Source: Antedon mediterranea (lineage: Eukaryota; Echinodermata; Crinoidea; Comatulida; Antedonidae). Taken from it: 64,000 nt of DNA. Positions within the stretch are counted from its first letter, which is position 1. The number at the start of each line of letters is the position of its first letter. The notes under the pieces were generated by a model that was not told the origin of the DNA, ran no database searches, and worked only from the letters and a program-made list of their open reading frames with translations. Of this stretch, positions 23,255-35,242 are shown in pieces. Location of the stretch: NCBI RefSeq assembly GCF_964355755.1, contig NC_092675.1:30590912-30654911 (forward strand), given 5' to 3'. The position numbers were made by a program, and so were the translations under genes.

Positions 23255-26200
23255 ATGGAGTTGCAGGCTGTAATACTGGCAGCCGGCCGAGGTTCTAGGA
23301 TGACAGACTTAACATCATGCTTACCAAAGCCTTTGATACCAATAGCAAATAAACCTATGATATGGTATCCAATAAATATGCTGGAAAAGGCAGGATTTGA
23401 TGGTGAATGTAACTTATTTGTATTTGTCAATAATAATAATAATATCCTGGATTTATATAGCGCCTAATGTTGTGAAACCTCTAAGCGCTGAACATAAACT
23501 AATATGATAAAAATAACAAACATTAATTATCATCACAATTTGTTTGTCATTCACCTTATAAATAATGATGTAGCCACAAGAATTAAAATTGTTTGCAAGA
23601 AAAGGGAACAATCTCTGTTCAAGCTACTGGGTTGTCAAAAGCCTCTGTGAAAAGTGGTCAGGTTGAAACCTTACCAACCATACTGGATACCATTTTTCTT
23701 TTAGCATGTTAATACTTTTTTCAGAATATCTTTATAAATATTCATTGTAGTAGTGAAAGAGTAAATGATATTCTGACTATTGAAAAACACATACAAAACA
23801 AACACAACAAATACACTAAGTAAGTTGACCTACTATGCTCAGTTAAAAAACTAATGATGATTAATACAATCGCATTGTGATTTTTCGTAACAGAGGTGAT
23901 TATAGTAACACTGGACAGTACCAAAAGCACGATATTAAGAGCATTGAAATCTGCACAAATACAAATCAAAATGGACTTTGTAACCGTGTCGGGAGAAGAC
24001 GATCTTGGAACGGCGGATTCTCTCAGGATTCTTAATGAACAACGCAAAATAAAAGTATTCTTTTTTTTCATTTTATATTCAGCAAATTGATACTATCTAG
24101 TGGCTTTTACCATATTGATACTATCTAGTGGCTTTTACCATATTTGAGTCTATCATGTATAACACAACTTGTTAATATTAACCAAGATACTACAATTTAG
24201 ATGTTTTATGTGAAATAAATGATATAGTATTCTTCATTTTATTGTTATTTTACTGATACCACTTTTTAGACATTTTGTATATTTAAACTCTTTTACTGTT
24301 ATTTCTCAATGTACATATTTTACATTTATATAAGTTTCTGTATTCTTACCACTACAGAATGACGTGCTTATTGTAAGCTGTGACCTGATAACTGATGTAG
24401 CTCTTCATAAACTTGCTGATGTTCATAGGACGTACGATGCCACGGTTACCGCTCTTATGATGTCACTTCCTGAACAAACTGCCGAGTCTGTCACAACAGT
24501 ACCAGGAACAAAATCAAAAAGAAAGCTAGGTAAAGAAGATTATTATTCAAGGTGTAGCGGCGCTCACTGGCTAAACCCAAGGACCTCAGAGCTCAAGGGG
24601 CCCCAGAGCATAAAAATTCCAATGCAACTACCCAATGTTGAAGGGGCCTTTGCCCACTGTCATACACCATTATCAATTGTGGCTGAATACCTACTTTAAA
24701 TAAGAGATTACAGTATACCACCTATTAAGGTAACACCTTCAGGGCCCAACATACAGTAGTCCCCCCTTAATACTATCCCCTGAATATGAGTTGGCCATGG
24801 TACTAAAACATATTGTCCCCTTGTTCATTTCACAAACAAATTTCAAATAGTGGTGTCAAGTGTGAAAACTGTATAATTGCCCTTTTTTTTGGTTTTTTTT
24901 TATGATGTTTACCTTGATTTAGTTGGCATGTATACTATTTTGTTGCATTTACAGAATCACGGGATTTAGTTGGCCTAGACGAGAAAGGACAACGTGTGTT
25001 ATTTATGGCTGCCGAGGCCGACATGGAAGACTTTCTGATGCTAAGAAAATCAATTCTTGAAAAGTAAGTTGATTATTCTTTCATATTGAGTTGATTTTGA
25101 TAAAATAACTTCTGTGTTAATTATATTTTATTATAGAAAGGAAAATATAGCAGAACTAGATCATGTAAACATCTTGTTAGATTGCAAGCCGTCTAGATAA
25201 AATAGCAGTTCACATTTCATGATGATCATGTAAATGATGATTATTCAAATTTATTATAAATCTACCAAATTAAATGTTTATTGACCAATGTAATTTGATA
25301 TAACCAGACATTTGGTAAGATGCAAATAATGGAAGGTTCCTAACCAACACCTAAGGCAGTACAGATGTTGTTTGTTTTTTTACAGACATCCTTTTATTAG
25401 AGTTGGAACTAATTTACTAGATGCTCACATGTATATATTCAAAAAATGGGTCATTGATTATTTATGTGAACATAGGTGAGTGTACTATTGTAAAGTATTA
25501 ATACAATACTGTTTCAACAGTCAAAAACCAAACATTTAATTCAATTTTGGAGTTGAATTTACTTTACTTTTCCCGTAGCCATTTAAAGGGTGTTGGAGCA
25601 TCATAAATGATTTAACAACTCTCCTCCATGTAGCCCTGTCCTCCGCCATCCTCAGTGTCTTATTGTGAGTCTTAAGTTTGGTCCTAAGACACTGAAGGAG
25701 TTGAATAATGTTTGCATAAATTAAATACATTGTAATTATTTTAACAGACATATTTCATCTGTCAAAGGGGAATTGATTCCAAGTCTTGTAAAAAAACAGT
25801 TTATTAAGAAGCAACCTAAAGATGTTATTAGTGAAGGCACTATTATGGAAGAAACAAACAATAAAAGTAAGATTATTGAATGTCATTGTCATTAACTGTT
25901 AACTTGTTATTTCATTCTAAGTTGCTTCGTAAGCTCTGTCTAAGTTTATGTGACAAAAAAATGTGATGTGCCCAAATATGGACAAGATGATGTCATATCA
26001 CTACCATATTTGGGCATATCACTACCATATTTGAGCACATCACATTTTTTTTTCAAACTAGTTTGATAGTGTAGACAGGACTTTATAAGAAATGAAATCA
26101 ACTCTTTCGCTATAATATTTGATTATGCTAAGATTTGATATATTTGATAGACAATGGTGGTAATCCAAGTGAAGATGATTTAAAGGTTAAAACGATAGAA

Positions 26201-28108
26201 ATGTCATCATGGAACGAGGGAGGAATAACAAAAGATAGCAAAGCCAGTGTGGATGCCATCAAATGCCATGCATTCATTATGGATACTGGTTTCTGCTCAA
26301 GAGCCAACTCACTTGCAGCGTATTGTGATGTTAATAGACAGGTAAGTGGATGGAAGGCCGACAATTGATGGAACATCTTCTAACTTTACAAGTGTAAATA
26401 AAATCCTGTGATGTTATAGATGGTTAAATAGAGGGAGGCTGAAAGCTGATGGAACAGCTAATTTCACAATGTATCTTATTAGTGCAGTACTGTTTATACT
26501 CAGTGAACAATTTCTGAAATTGTAATTGTTACTGAGGTTCAGAAATAAAAATCTCCAAACTTAGTATTGAAAATCAACTCTTTTGCAATAATGTAATAAT
26601 GTTCTTAATTTGTTTGCTAGATTCTTCAAAGTAAATATACATTAGATGAAGATTTTATTCATTCAACCGCCAAAGTAAAAGCAAAAACACAGGTAAATTG
26701 GTCATTTATACTGTATTATTTTGTTTAATATACAGCAGTACATTGCAGTTCAGTTCAGCTTCCATATCCAGCCTTTTAAGGCTATTGAAAAAGTGTCGAC
26801 TTAAATATATTGACTGAGACAGGTGTATAGGTATTCAAATAATGAATTATTGTTATTATTGTATTTTATTGTCATGCATGTTTCATTTGTATGTTCATTC
26901 TGTTTGTTGTGACTGTCTATGCTGTTTTTTAAATGACCCCATTGGAATTAAGTTGATTTTTCTTTCGACTTTGGTTTCTTGTATTTGCTTGTAAATTGTT
27001 TGTGTTCATATTGTCTTGTAATCTTGTTGAAACCGAATAAAATCAAATCAAATAAAAAAAAACTTTTTTCTGTACATGAGAATTGCGTTGGCTTACCACA
27101 AGTTCTGTTGTCATGTGACATCTTACATAAATCATCTGGGTTTACATCCTCAAACGCTAGTCAAAACATGCTTTAGTGTCTAATCCACTGGCTAGTACCA
27201 AATGTCTTTAAAAAAATATCTTACAATGATAGGTTGGTCAAGATTCAATGGTTGGTGAGGAAAGCGTAATTGGTGAAAAGGTGTCTGTCAAGAGGTCAGT
27301 AATAGGTCAACATTGTAACATTGGGGATAAGGTGAAGATAGCTAACTCTATCATTATGGATCATGTCACTATCAAAGAAGGGTAAGTACAAGCTATTCAG
27401 TATTTAAATCATAAAGATACATATTACATTTTTTACAGTGTGAACGTACAGGAAAATGATTTTGGTGAAATGTTAATGCCAACAGTCTAGTCACATGCCT
27501 TGTCTACAGTATCAATCTTTATGTGACAAAAAAATGTGATGTGCCCATATATGGACATGATGATGTCATATCACTACCATATTTGGGCACATAACACTTT
27601 TTTTGTCAAACTAGTTTGATAGTGCAGACAGAGCTTTACACACTCCTTAATATATTGTTGTTTCATATCATTTTGTTGCTAGTTGTGTCATACATGGCAG
27701 CGTCATTTGTGGAAATGCCAGCCTAAGTGAGCAGGTTGAACTTAAAGATTGCCTCGTTGGAAGCAAACAAACATTACCAGAAAAGGGTAAGCTCTTAATA
27801 ATAATAAAAATAATATCCTGGATTTATATAGCTCCTAGCGCTGAACATTATTACCCCAGTCATTTTTTTTATGGAAACATACTCCCATAATGCAGCTAGT
27901 AATCAGAGCAAAGTTGTGTCTTGCGACGAGAGTTGGATTCGAACCTTCACAAGTTCTTGCAATTACAGAATGCAAAAGCATCATACTTATTATTTATACT
28001 TTATTTATATATTTAAGTTATTGTTTGAATTATAATATGTCTTTTTTTTCTATAGCAAAGTTCAGCAATGAAATTGTTATTGACAATGACTACATGATGG
28101 AAATATGA
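23255..28108 (+). CDS. EIF2B3: Translation initiation factor eIF2B subunit gamma
   Basis: Part of the catalytic arm of eIF2B, the cytosolic guanine-nucleotide exchange factor for eIF2. Eleven coding exons: 23255-23402, 23894-24054, 24358-24529, 24955-25063, 25386-25475, 25748-25866, 26151-26341, 26621-26692, 27233-27381, 27683-27786, 28056-28108. All phases agree, giving 455 residues (human 452). The N-terminal nucleotidyltransferase-like domain shows [29 protein letters not shown] and [12 protein letters not shown]. The C-terminal left-handed beta-helix shows hexapeptide-like [20 protein letters not shown] and [11 protein letters not shown]. It ends with the family-typical MEI. An acceptor 25 bp before the ATG implies an upstream noncoding exon. 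Confidence 0.96.
23425..23520. repeat. Short dispersed repeat with TATATAGCGCCT core
   Basis: AATAATATCCTGGATTTATA followed by TAGCGCCTAA and AAGCGCTGAACA. A near-identical piece is at 27798-27848, also in an EIF2B3 intron, and a related but longer element with GATATAGCGCATTATGCTG is near 49650. This looks like the end of a dispersed SINE or DNA-element family of unknown type. Confidence 0.6.
24735..24860. repeat. Dispersed GTCCCC repeat, copy 1, EIF2B3 intron 3
   Basis: Contains AGTCCCCCCTTAATACTATC, CCCCTGAATATGAGTTG and TGTCCCCTTGTTCATTTCAC. Similar wording occurs at 30270-30535 and flanking the MITE at 47405-47640, so this is a dispersed family. Confidence 0.6.
25931..26082. mobile_element. 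Palindromic MITE, copy 4, EIF2B3 intron 6
   Basis: Left end AAGCTCTGTCTAAGTTTATG, right end CAAACTAGTTTGATAGTGTA then GACAGGACTT. The usual GATGTGCCCA, GATGATGTCATATCACTACC and GGGCATATCAC blocks are present. It lies about 70 bp before exon 26151-26341. Confidence 0.9.
27499..27636. mobile_element. Palindromic MITE, copy 5, EIF2B3 intron 9
   Basis: Left end TTGTCTACAGTATCAATCTT, right end TTTGATAGTGCAGACAGAGC, with the shared ATGGACATGATGATGTCATA core. The left terminal AAGC is degenerate. Confidence 0.9.
27798..27848. repeat. Second copy of the TATATAGCNCCT dispersed repeat
   Basis: AATAATATCCTGGATTTATA followed by TAGCTCCTAGCGCTGAACAT; it matches the sequence at 23425-23520 with an internal deletion. 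Confidence 0.6.
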
Positions 28109-28691
28109 GGATTATCAGCCTACACAGAGTGTATACCACTAAACAGGATCCATGCTGTGGATAACTCAAAATCAGGCCTTGTCTTTTAAGGCGAGCAAGT
28201 ACGATCACTCACCTAACACACTCCTAAACTGTCCTTGAGGAGTGCGATTTACAACACGCTTAAATTTGGTAAACTTCTACACACCAAAATACAAACAGCA
28301 CACCCTGAATGTATTGAGCAGTGCAATTTGTAGCACACCTATAATTTTTAAGACAAGGCCTGCAACATGACACATCTAACAGCTTTATGTGTTAGCTACA
28401 AATTAGCTACTAATTTTGTCATGAAAGAACAAAGCAAGGATTTTTAAGCAAGAACCTTAATTTTAAGACCACTAAGCGTGTGTATTAAGAGCTATATAAG
28501 ACTATCATTATTATTAAGCTACAGTGGCCTTAAGATTTTGCAATATCATCCAAAACATGTTTATTGGCCAGGATAATGCAATGGAGATGCTAATGAATAC
28601 CACAGTGTAAATAAAGGACATACACAAGTAACAAGTAGCTCTTTTGAATCATTTCACTTCTAAGATCCTAATTACTGAGTTCTCATACAGA

Positions 28692-28799
28692 CAGCCTGTA
28701 GGCCATGTTCAGCCTGTAGGCCATGTTCAGCCTGTAGGACATGTTCAGCCTGTAGGACATGTTCAGCCTGTAGGACATGTTCAGCCTGTAGGACATGTT
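28692..28799. repeat. 18-bp minisatellite, 6 copies
   Basis: Six copies of CAGCCTGTAGGNCATGTT; the first two have C and the last four have A at the variable position. It is probably within or just after the EIF2B3 3' UTR. Confidence 0.95.
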
Positions 28800-29029
28800 C
28801 AGCATTTTTAATTTATAATGTTACTGTTGAGAACCCTGTACTAATCAATCCAACATTAAAGGTTGTCAACGTATTGCATTGAATAGCAGGTCTGTCACAT
28901 TTGTTACATAATTGGAATATAGTAAAGTAACAGTATGTTTTTTATTACCTTTGTACACTCAACTTGGCTACATTACATTGTCTGAGCTACTTTGGCGTAT
29001 TTCGGCCATTTTTTTAAAAAGTCCCTGTA

Positions 29030-29330
29030 CTATTTCGACCTTTTTATTTGTTGACATAAATGGTTACTAAAGGTCTATAAGATGATAATAAAGCAATATA
29101 TGAACATATATAGCAATATTATTGCATAATAATAGTATTTTAAAAAGTGCATATTTTGGCCATTTTATAAAAAATCTCTGAACTATAGTACAGAGATTTT
29201 TTCGGAAAATGGCCAAATTTCGACCTTTTTATTTGTTGACATAAATGGTTACTAAAGGTCTATAAGATGATAATAAAGCAATATATGAACATATATAGCA
29301 ATATTATTGCATAATAGTATTTTTAAAAGT
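29030..29330. repeat. Duplicated ~105-bp block flanking a long hairpin
   Basis: A block beginning TTCGACCTTTTTATTTGTTG and ending with TATTGCATAAT occurs twice (from about 29035 and from about 29218). Between them AAAAAATCTCTG (29169-29180) and CAGAGATTTTTT (29191-29202) form a perfect 12-bp stem with a 10-base loop. The pairing extends outward with TTTGGCCATTTT on one side and AAAATGGCCAAA on the other. This could be a foldback element or a structured 3' UTR. Confidence 0.75.
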
Positions 29331-29625
29331 TCGCTATTTTTTGAAAAATGGGCAAATTTTGACCTTTTTATTAGTAAAGTGAATATTTTTGTCATTTTTT
29401 GATATATCATCACAAAATTCAGTCAACAATTAGTCCTTCTTGTCATTGTCAATAGTAATATTACATGAATATCATTAACCTTTCATGACGTCGCGTAGTT
29501 ATTGTACAAATAAACTAAATCGTTGAACACAAACAATCATTTATAATAAACTCAAACAACACACCTTGTTGAAATCCTAAATCAATTCGCTATAAAATAT
29601 CAAATATATTTCATTGTTTAATTTT

Positions 29626-31331
29626 TCAATTGTCTTTATCAGCGTAAAACCACCGCCACCATGCAACCTTCATTCTATCCCATAATGCAGTAGGTGAATC
29701 TAACGCAGGCCTGACGTCAAGCAATGAGAAATGTCCACTATCGGGATCTACGTGGCCACTATCGTAATAGTCTATAACATAACGTACATGCTTTCCACAC
29801 CGGTCTACGATCCAATCGTGTCTATCAAAAGGCCTTTCATATCTATAACAGAAAACATTGAAATATAATAAGTCTGCTATTAACTTTTAGTTCATAATAA
29901 GATTAAGCATAAAACTCTGTCTACACTATCAAACTAGACAAAAAAGAATGATGTGCCCAAATATGGTAGTGATATGCCTAACCATGGTAGTGATATGACA
30001 TCATCATGTCCATATATGGGCAGATCACATTTTTTTGTCACATACACAAAAAAACGTACCCCATCCACATACGTATCCTTGCTCTAGGTGATAGTTCATT
30101 ATATTTACCGCCAAACTTTACCAATTTAGGGTTACCGCATTCCCTGCAAAATAAAGTTGCAATGATGATTGTAAATTCATGATTAGATAAAACAAAAGCA
30201 AGAATAAAAAGAGAAATTAAAGGAATGACAGATTAAATTAAAAATAAATATTGAGCTATTAGGAGACAATAATTAGGACCAACAGTGTTCATTGACCTCG
30301 TTCATTTCACAGTGTCCCCTTAATAGAGGTGTCCCCTGAATATTGGTTGACTGCAGTGTTAAAACTTGTTCATAACACAATGTCCCCAATGCGCCTTGAG
30401 CACTCTGGAGTGGTATGTGCGCTATAAAAATCTTATTATTATTATTATTAATAGGAGTTGACTGCAGTGTTCAAACATATATTTCCCCTTGTTCATAACA
30501 CAGTGTCCCCTTAATAGAGGTGTCTGAAATGAGTGGTTTTATTGTATATTAATCATAACCTCCTTGGCGGCAGAGGTAATAAGCGTACTTAGCATGCAGT
30601 GCTTCCCATTTAAGCACCTCTAGCCACGCCTGCTCATTGTTATAGTTGTGTATTTGGATGATCCGTGCCATGTCTTCCTGAAGGATATCTTCTTCCTTCC
30701 ACCTCCAGCCTTTCCTAAGCATCGCATTCCAAAACATCTGTTGTGATGGATATTCCCATGTTTCATCTGAACCTGCTTTTGGTATTGTTGAACGTTGCCG
30801 CTTTGTATCTAGAAGAAATGGTTGATCTGGGGCAGGTCTTTGATTTGGGGGTGGCATCTAAAGTAAGTAACATACAAAGTAAAGTTTTGTAAAAAAGTTG
30901 GTTGCAATGTATAATAAATTATTTGGAGGTAAATCTGAAACTTGTATTGTAATGATTTAGCCTAAAATGATCATTATGTACAGTAGTAACATACAGTAAA
31001 TAAAAATCAATGAATTACAATTTTAGTTTTTAAAGTTAGTTGATAATAACACTTCACTTACTCTGTTTCTTAAATCAATATCACTATCTTGCTGTGTTAC
31101 TAGTGTGGTTTTTGATTGGCTACTCATAGGACATTCGCTAACATACGTGGCTTGATCATTTTGGTGCATTGGACATTCTGAGGGTGGGCTAGTTTGGGTT
31201 CTTTTATCTGAGGATTCATCATTATGCATTGGACAACCCGTAGGTGCTGGTGACCCCTGAGTAGGTCCTGATGACCCCTGGGTATGGTTGATTACTCCGG
31301 ATGGAGCTTGTATCGACTCTCCTGCCCCCAT
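29626..31331 (-). CDS. HCCS: Holocytochrome c synthase (cytochrome c-type heme lyase)
   Basis: Attaches heme covalently to apocytochrome c (and c1 in animals) in the mitochondrial intermembrane space. Four coding exons on the minus strand: 31062-31331, 30589-30857, 30060-30143, 29626-29842, giving 279 residues in agreeing phase. The N-terminal part has three Cys-Pro heme-binding motifs (GCPMH, ECPMH, ECPMSS; Cys near 33, 53, 67). The catalytic core has [63 protein letters not shown] and PFDRHDW; its histidine (about 216) corresponds to the heme-ligand His of human HCCS. It ends [21 protein letters not shown] fits an N-myristoylation MGxxxS pattern. The exon 2 donor (AA|GTACGC) is non-ideal but required by phase. 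Confidence 0.96.
29913..30042. mobile_element. Palindromic MITE, copy 6, HCCS intron 3
   Basis: Left end CTCTGTCTACACTATCAAAC; the body includes GGTAGTGATATGACATCATC and CATATATGGGCAGATCACAT. The right terminal arm (TTGATAGTGTAGACAGAGC) is lost and the element stops about 17 bp from the exon 30060-30143 donor. Confidence 0.85.
30270..30535. repeat. Dispersed GTCCCC repeat, copy 2, HCCS intron 2
   Basis: Internally repeated TGTCCCCTTAATAGAGGTGT, TTGACTGCAGTGTT and TTGTTCATAACACA. It also contains GCACTCTGGAGTGGTATGTG followed by CGCTATAAAAATC and an ATT microsatellite. Confidence 0.65.
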
Positions 31332-31336
31332 GGATT

Positions 31337-32100
31337 CTAAAAAGAAAGAAATATTATTAATATTAGGATAATCATATTAGGCATGTGTACAAATTTGCAT
31401 ATGTGTGAAAAAAACATAAATTGTGTTCTTTTTGTAATTTATCACAATTTAAATTATCAATATGGTTATAAATATCTGTATGCATCAATATAGGCCAATT
31501 TAGGCCTAGGTTTTTATTATTATTAATATTATTATAATTTAAAAATACTTTACAATTAGGACATTGTTTCAAATTCTAGCTTAAGTAGCCGGCTATCTAT
31601 GGCCTAGCTACCCTAAATTGTTAGGCCTTTTAATAGTACTGTAGCTAGCTAGCCTAGTAGGTGGCCTGCCTCTCAGTCTCTACTATCTAGGCCTAGTAGC
31701 AAAGGCCTACTCTAGCCAGATTCCCCTCTTTTAGTTAGGTCTAGGCTAGGCCTAGCTAGGAGCAGGGCCAGCTAGGCCTAGCTAGGCCTAGCTAGGCTAG
31801 CCCAGCAGCAGTTGAGTAGAGTGAGTGGTTTGGTACAACGCCCACCAGAACCAGACATGCAGTGGGCCTATCATATCTATCTAATAATTAAAACAATGGA
31901 AAATGAGAAACATACAGTTTAAAAGTATGTAATGTTGCTATTTAATCACAACTTACTTTTTACTAGCTAGGCCTAGGCCTACAAACGAACCACGTTGTGT
32001 CTGACTACTACCAACCAACTATCTTCCACGGATTTTCTTGTTCGACATCGAGTGATGTGATTGGCTGAAGCTTATACTTATGTAATTCGCTACGCTTGAA
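31337..32100. promoter_or_regulatory. HCCS upstream region with candidate 5' UTR exon
   Basis: The HCCS coding exon starts right after an acceptor (CTTTTTAG ending at 31337), 5 nt before the ATG. A matching donor, AAAA|GTAAGTTG, lies on the minus strand with its exon edge at 31957, so a noncoding first exon of roughly 31957-32035 is likely. The intervening 31580-31990 is packed with TAGGCCTAG words. A promoter is inferred near 32.0-32.1 kb. Confidence 0.5.
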
Positions 32101-32465
32101 TGAATAGCATATCAACAGAAAATATTTCGTTGTTTTTTGTAATGCCCTTGATAATTAATCATAGAAAAACTTGTTTTTATCATATTTTACATGCTTATTG
32201 TTTTCTTTCAATCTGTTATAAATAAATAGTGTTTATTTGGTGTTATTTTAGCAGAAACACCGCTAAGGATAAACTGAACCAAATTAATTTTTTCTGTAAA
32301 TAGTCTTGCTTTTATCTTGCATTTGAAATAGGAACATTAAAAAAAATGCTGGAATTATTGTTTAAATCGCAAACTCATTCAATGCAATATCAATGTGTTC
32401 ATAATATTGTCTCTCTTCTTGCAAACTATCATCCACAGAAACTATTCCAAATACAGATTTCTTCT

Positions 32466-32568
32466 GGGTAGGGGTTCACCATCAGTCAATATCAAATACA
32501 AAGGGTAGGGGTTCACCATCAGTCAATATCAAATACAAAGGGTAGGGGTTCACCATCAGTCAATATCA
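32466..32568. repeat. 37-bp direct repeat, 3 copies
   Basis: GGGTAGGGGTTCACCATCAG followed by TCAATATCAAATACAAA, three times, the last truncated after TCAATATCA. Confidence 0.95.
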
Positions 32569-32794
32569 GGGAATTTTCTCCTTAAAGCTTGGTTCTCACT
32601 AGAACGCATCGCAAGGATGTAAGTGCAACGTAAGCGAGTTGAACGATCACTCTCTTGCGTTGCGTCTACGTCCTTGCATTCTATTGGAACCAAGCATTAT
32701 AGTCATGTTCCAAAGGAGAGGTTCTATTGTATGGAGCGGCAAAATGTTTTAGCGAAATCTGTTAAAAGGCGCAGCATAAAGGCACACAAACACA

Positions 32795-32935
32795 ATCATG
32801 CTGGTATGCCTGCTAGTATGCCTGCTGCCTTAATACAATCATGCTGGTATGCCTGCTGCCTTAATACAATCATGCTGTATTATGCCTGCTGCCTTAATAC
32901 AATCATGCTGTATTATGCCTGCTTCCTTAATACTA
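32795..32935. repeat. ~32-bp minisatellite, about 5 copies
   Basis: Repeats of ACAATCATGCTG-GTATGCCTGCTGCCTTAAT, with GGTATG replaced by TATTATG in the last copies. A short open frame through it is not a gene. Confidence 0.85.
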
Positions 32936-35242
32936 AAATACAAAAGCAGACAATACAATTTGAGTTCTCTATTTTACAAATTCAAACTTTTTAATAATCT
33001 TCATTTGTTGTAATTCCACACTGGTTTGTATAAGGATTTGATGATGTAGCTAGATGTGTATGAAATATACCACAAAATTCAGAATGTTTACAAATCACTG
33101 ATCCAACCAAGAATTCAATAAATGTTTTTATACCTAGAAATACACAATAAATAAAACATCAAGGTCTTCAATATGTGATATTATATAAAATGTACAAATC
33201 CACAGTACAAAAAGACTGAAAAAGACTCCAAACTATCTGGGTACAACACTTATCATTGTCGTTAAATAATCCAATAAAAAAAATGGTTGATCTTTCACGT
33301 ATTGTAAAATGTATTTCAAAGCTCTACTTATTGCTCTGATTATCACCTAGCAACACACCATATGACTGGCTCTGTTTTATATCCACTACAAGGTTGACAA
33401 AATATGATATTTATTTTAAACCCCAGAGTGAAAATAGTGAAATGATTACATTGATACCAGCATTGTGGTAGCACCGTTCAAAATATGATGCCGACATTAG
33501 GAGTAAATAAATGACAACACACAAATATCAATGTTCAAAAGCCAGGTACGTATAAATGCTATTGCTTAGATGTCTTCACTTTTAGTAACAGAAATTGCGT
33601 GAACAAAATAACTTTTATGACTTGCATTGAGTTATTATTAGGCTCTAATAAATGTATCCAGAAAAAGCAAAAAGCAAAAGTTATTTAAAAACTGTCAATT
33701 CATATACAGTAAAAACTCCCTTTTTTCAGTCCTAAAATTTCACTCTTTTAATACAATTCCAACTATCTTGCATTTATTTATTTTCGCGATTTTAATGTAT
33801 AATATAAGAAACATGTACAGTATCTAGCGTCAAGCAAATGGCAAAGGTATTCTAAGCAGGTTTCTGATTAAAATAACATTGTTGAGAATTGTGCAGGCAC
33901 ATAAACTTTGCCATAATAATAACAAGAAATAAGGGTACAGTACACTACCTGGCTTTTGAAAATATGTTTTGACTTATTACACATCATACTATTAAAAGAA
34001 TTAAATGCAGTAGACTATAAGAAGCATTCTGACTATACGCATTCTGACTATACGCATTCTGACTATACGCATGCTCATCTTATACAAGACACCTTTTTAT
34101 CTTCCATATTATCTTTCATACTATGGTCTTTTTAGACATGCAATTCTGTTTCAAACAAAGTCTTTAACTAAAATCTAAGAGAAAACGTGCAAATTGAACG
34201 TTCTGGTTAATAAATATAACACTATTTATAACATCTTTTAACATGTATGTAAGCAATAATATATAGTAATATCTAACACATGATAAAATGAAAACAAAGA
34301 ACTTTTTAAATAAAATTGTAAATAAATGGTAAATATTTAAAGTAACAAAACTACAAATATGATAATAGTAAACATACAGATATTAAGGCACCATGCAATT
34401 GGGTTGGCCCCCACTGCCAAGATTACATCATTATATTCTTCTTGACCAAAAAAAAAAAAAAACAACCTGGTTATAATATTTATCAAAGTTGCTGGAAAGC
34501 CAGCTGTTTGTTGCAACTAGTACCAAAATATATAGTCAAGCCTCAAATACTTATACTTTATATAAAGAAAGATAAAATCCCACATACATAATAAAAAAAA
34601 GGAAAGATTAATGCAAGATAAGGGTAGTTATATTATATACTTTATCCTAAATTATTATCAGGGTCTATTAATAAAAAAACATACCTTTTACAAATACTTT
34701 GTTCAAACTGTTGATAATGGTTAAATTAAAGTCTAAGATTTGTCTAAAACATTATGTACCAACTAAAGGGTAACAAACACCATCAACAAGGTACTGTTTT
34801 AAAACAAATAACCTGTAAACAATAGGGTGACAATATCTATATTTAGATTAGATATCTACAATTATAAGTTTAAATATAGTATATTTAATTTAAATATAAC
34901 AAATTACAAATAAATATAACATGTTATTTTATTTAAATATACATATACTTAAACATATCCTATATACATATGCAAGATCGCAACACAACTGGATTTCTAT
35001 AGAAAATATGCGTACACATACATGAGTGTAAACTATTTAAAAGATTTTATCGACACACAGGTCTATAATTTCAAAAATAAATAAATATGGAAAAAGTGTT
35101 TTGAAAACATGTGGGATAAATTTAAATATTAAAATAAAAATTACAAATTATGATTCTCGTTTTATGGGTTAAACATGAGCAGTAGCTATCAGTTGGTCCA
35201 TCATATAAAACATCAGAGACAGACGAAAAGAGGATGAAAGAA

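Larger units (their letters stand above)
28109..29625. other. Convergent 3' region between EIF2B3 and HCCS
   Basis: Both genes point into this 1.5-kb stretch, so it holds their two 3' UTRs. An AATAAA at about 28611 is a candidate polyadenylation signal for EIF2B3. It also holds the 18-bp array and the large hairpin-containing duplication listed separately. No gene was recognised. Confidence 0.55.
32101..35242. other. Intergenic region between HCCS and PTBP genes
   Basis: AT-rich, no supported coding exon. It contains small arrays (listed separately), a four-copy GCATTCTGACTATAC repeat at about 34023-34075, and several hundred bases before 35243 that should be the PTBP 3' UTR. Vertebrate PTBP genes also have long 3' UTRs. 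Confidence 0.5.

Noticed and set aside
24055-24357. Second U12-type intron in EIF2B3 (donor GTATTCTTTT)
   Set aside because: One mismatch in the donor core and no good TTCCTTAAC-type branch motif (only TTCTTACC); better treated as U2-type.
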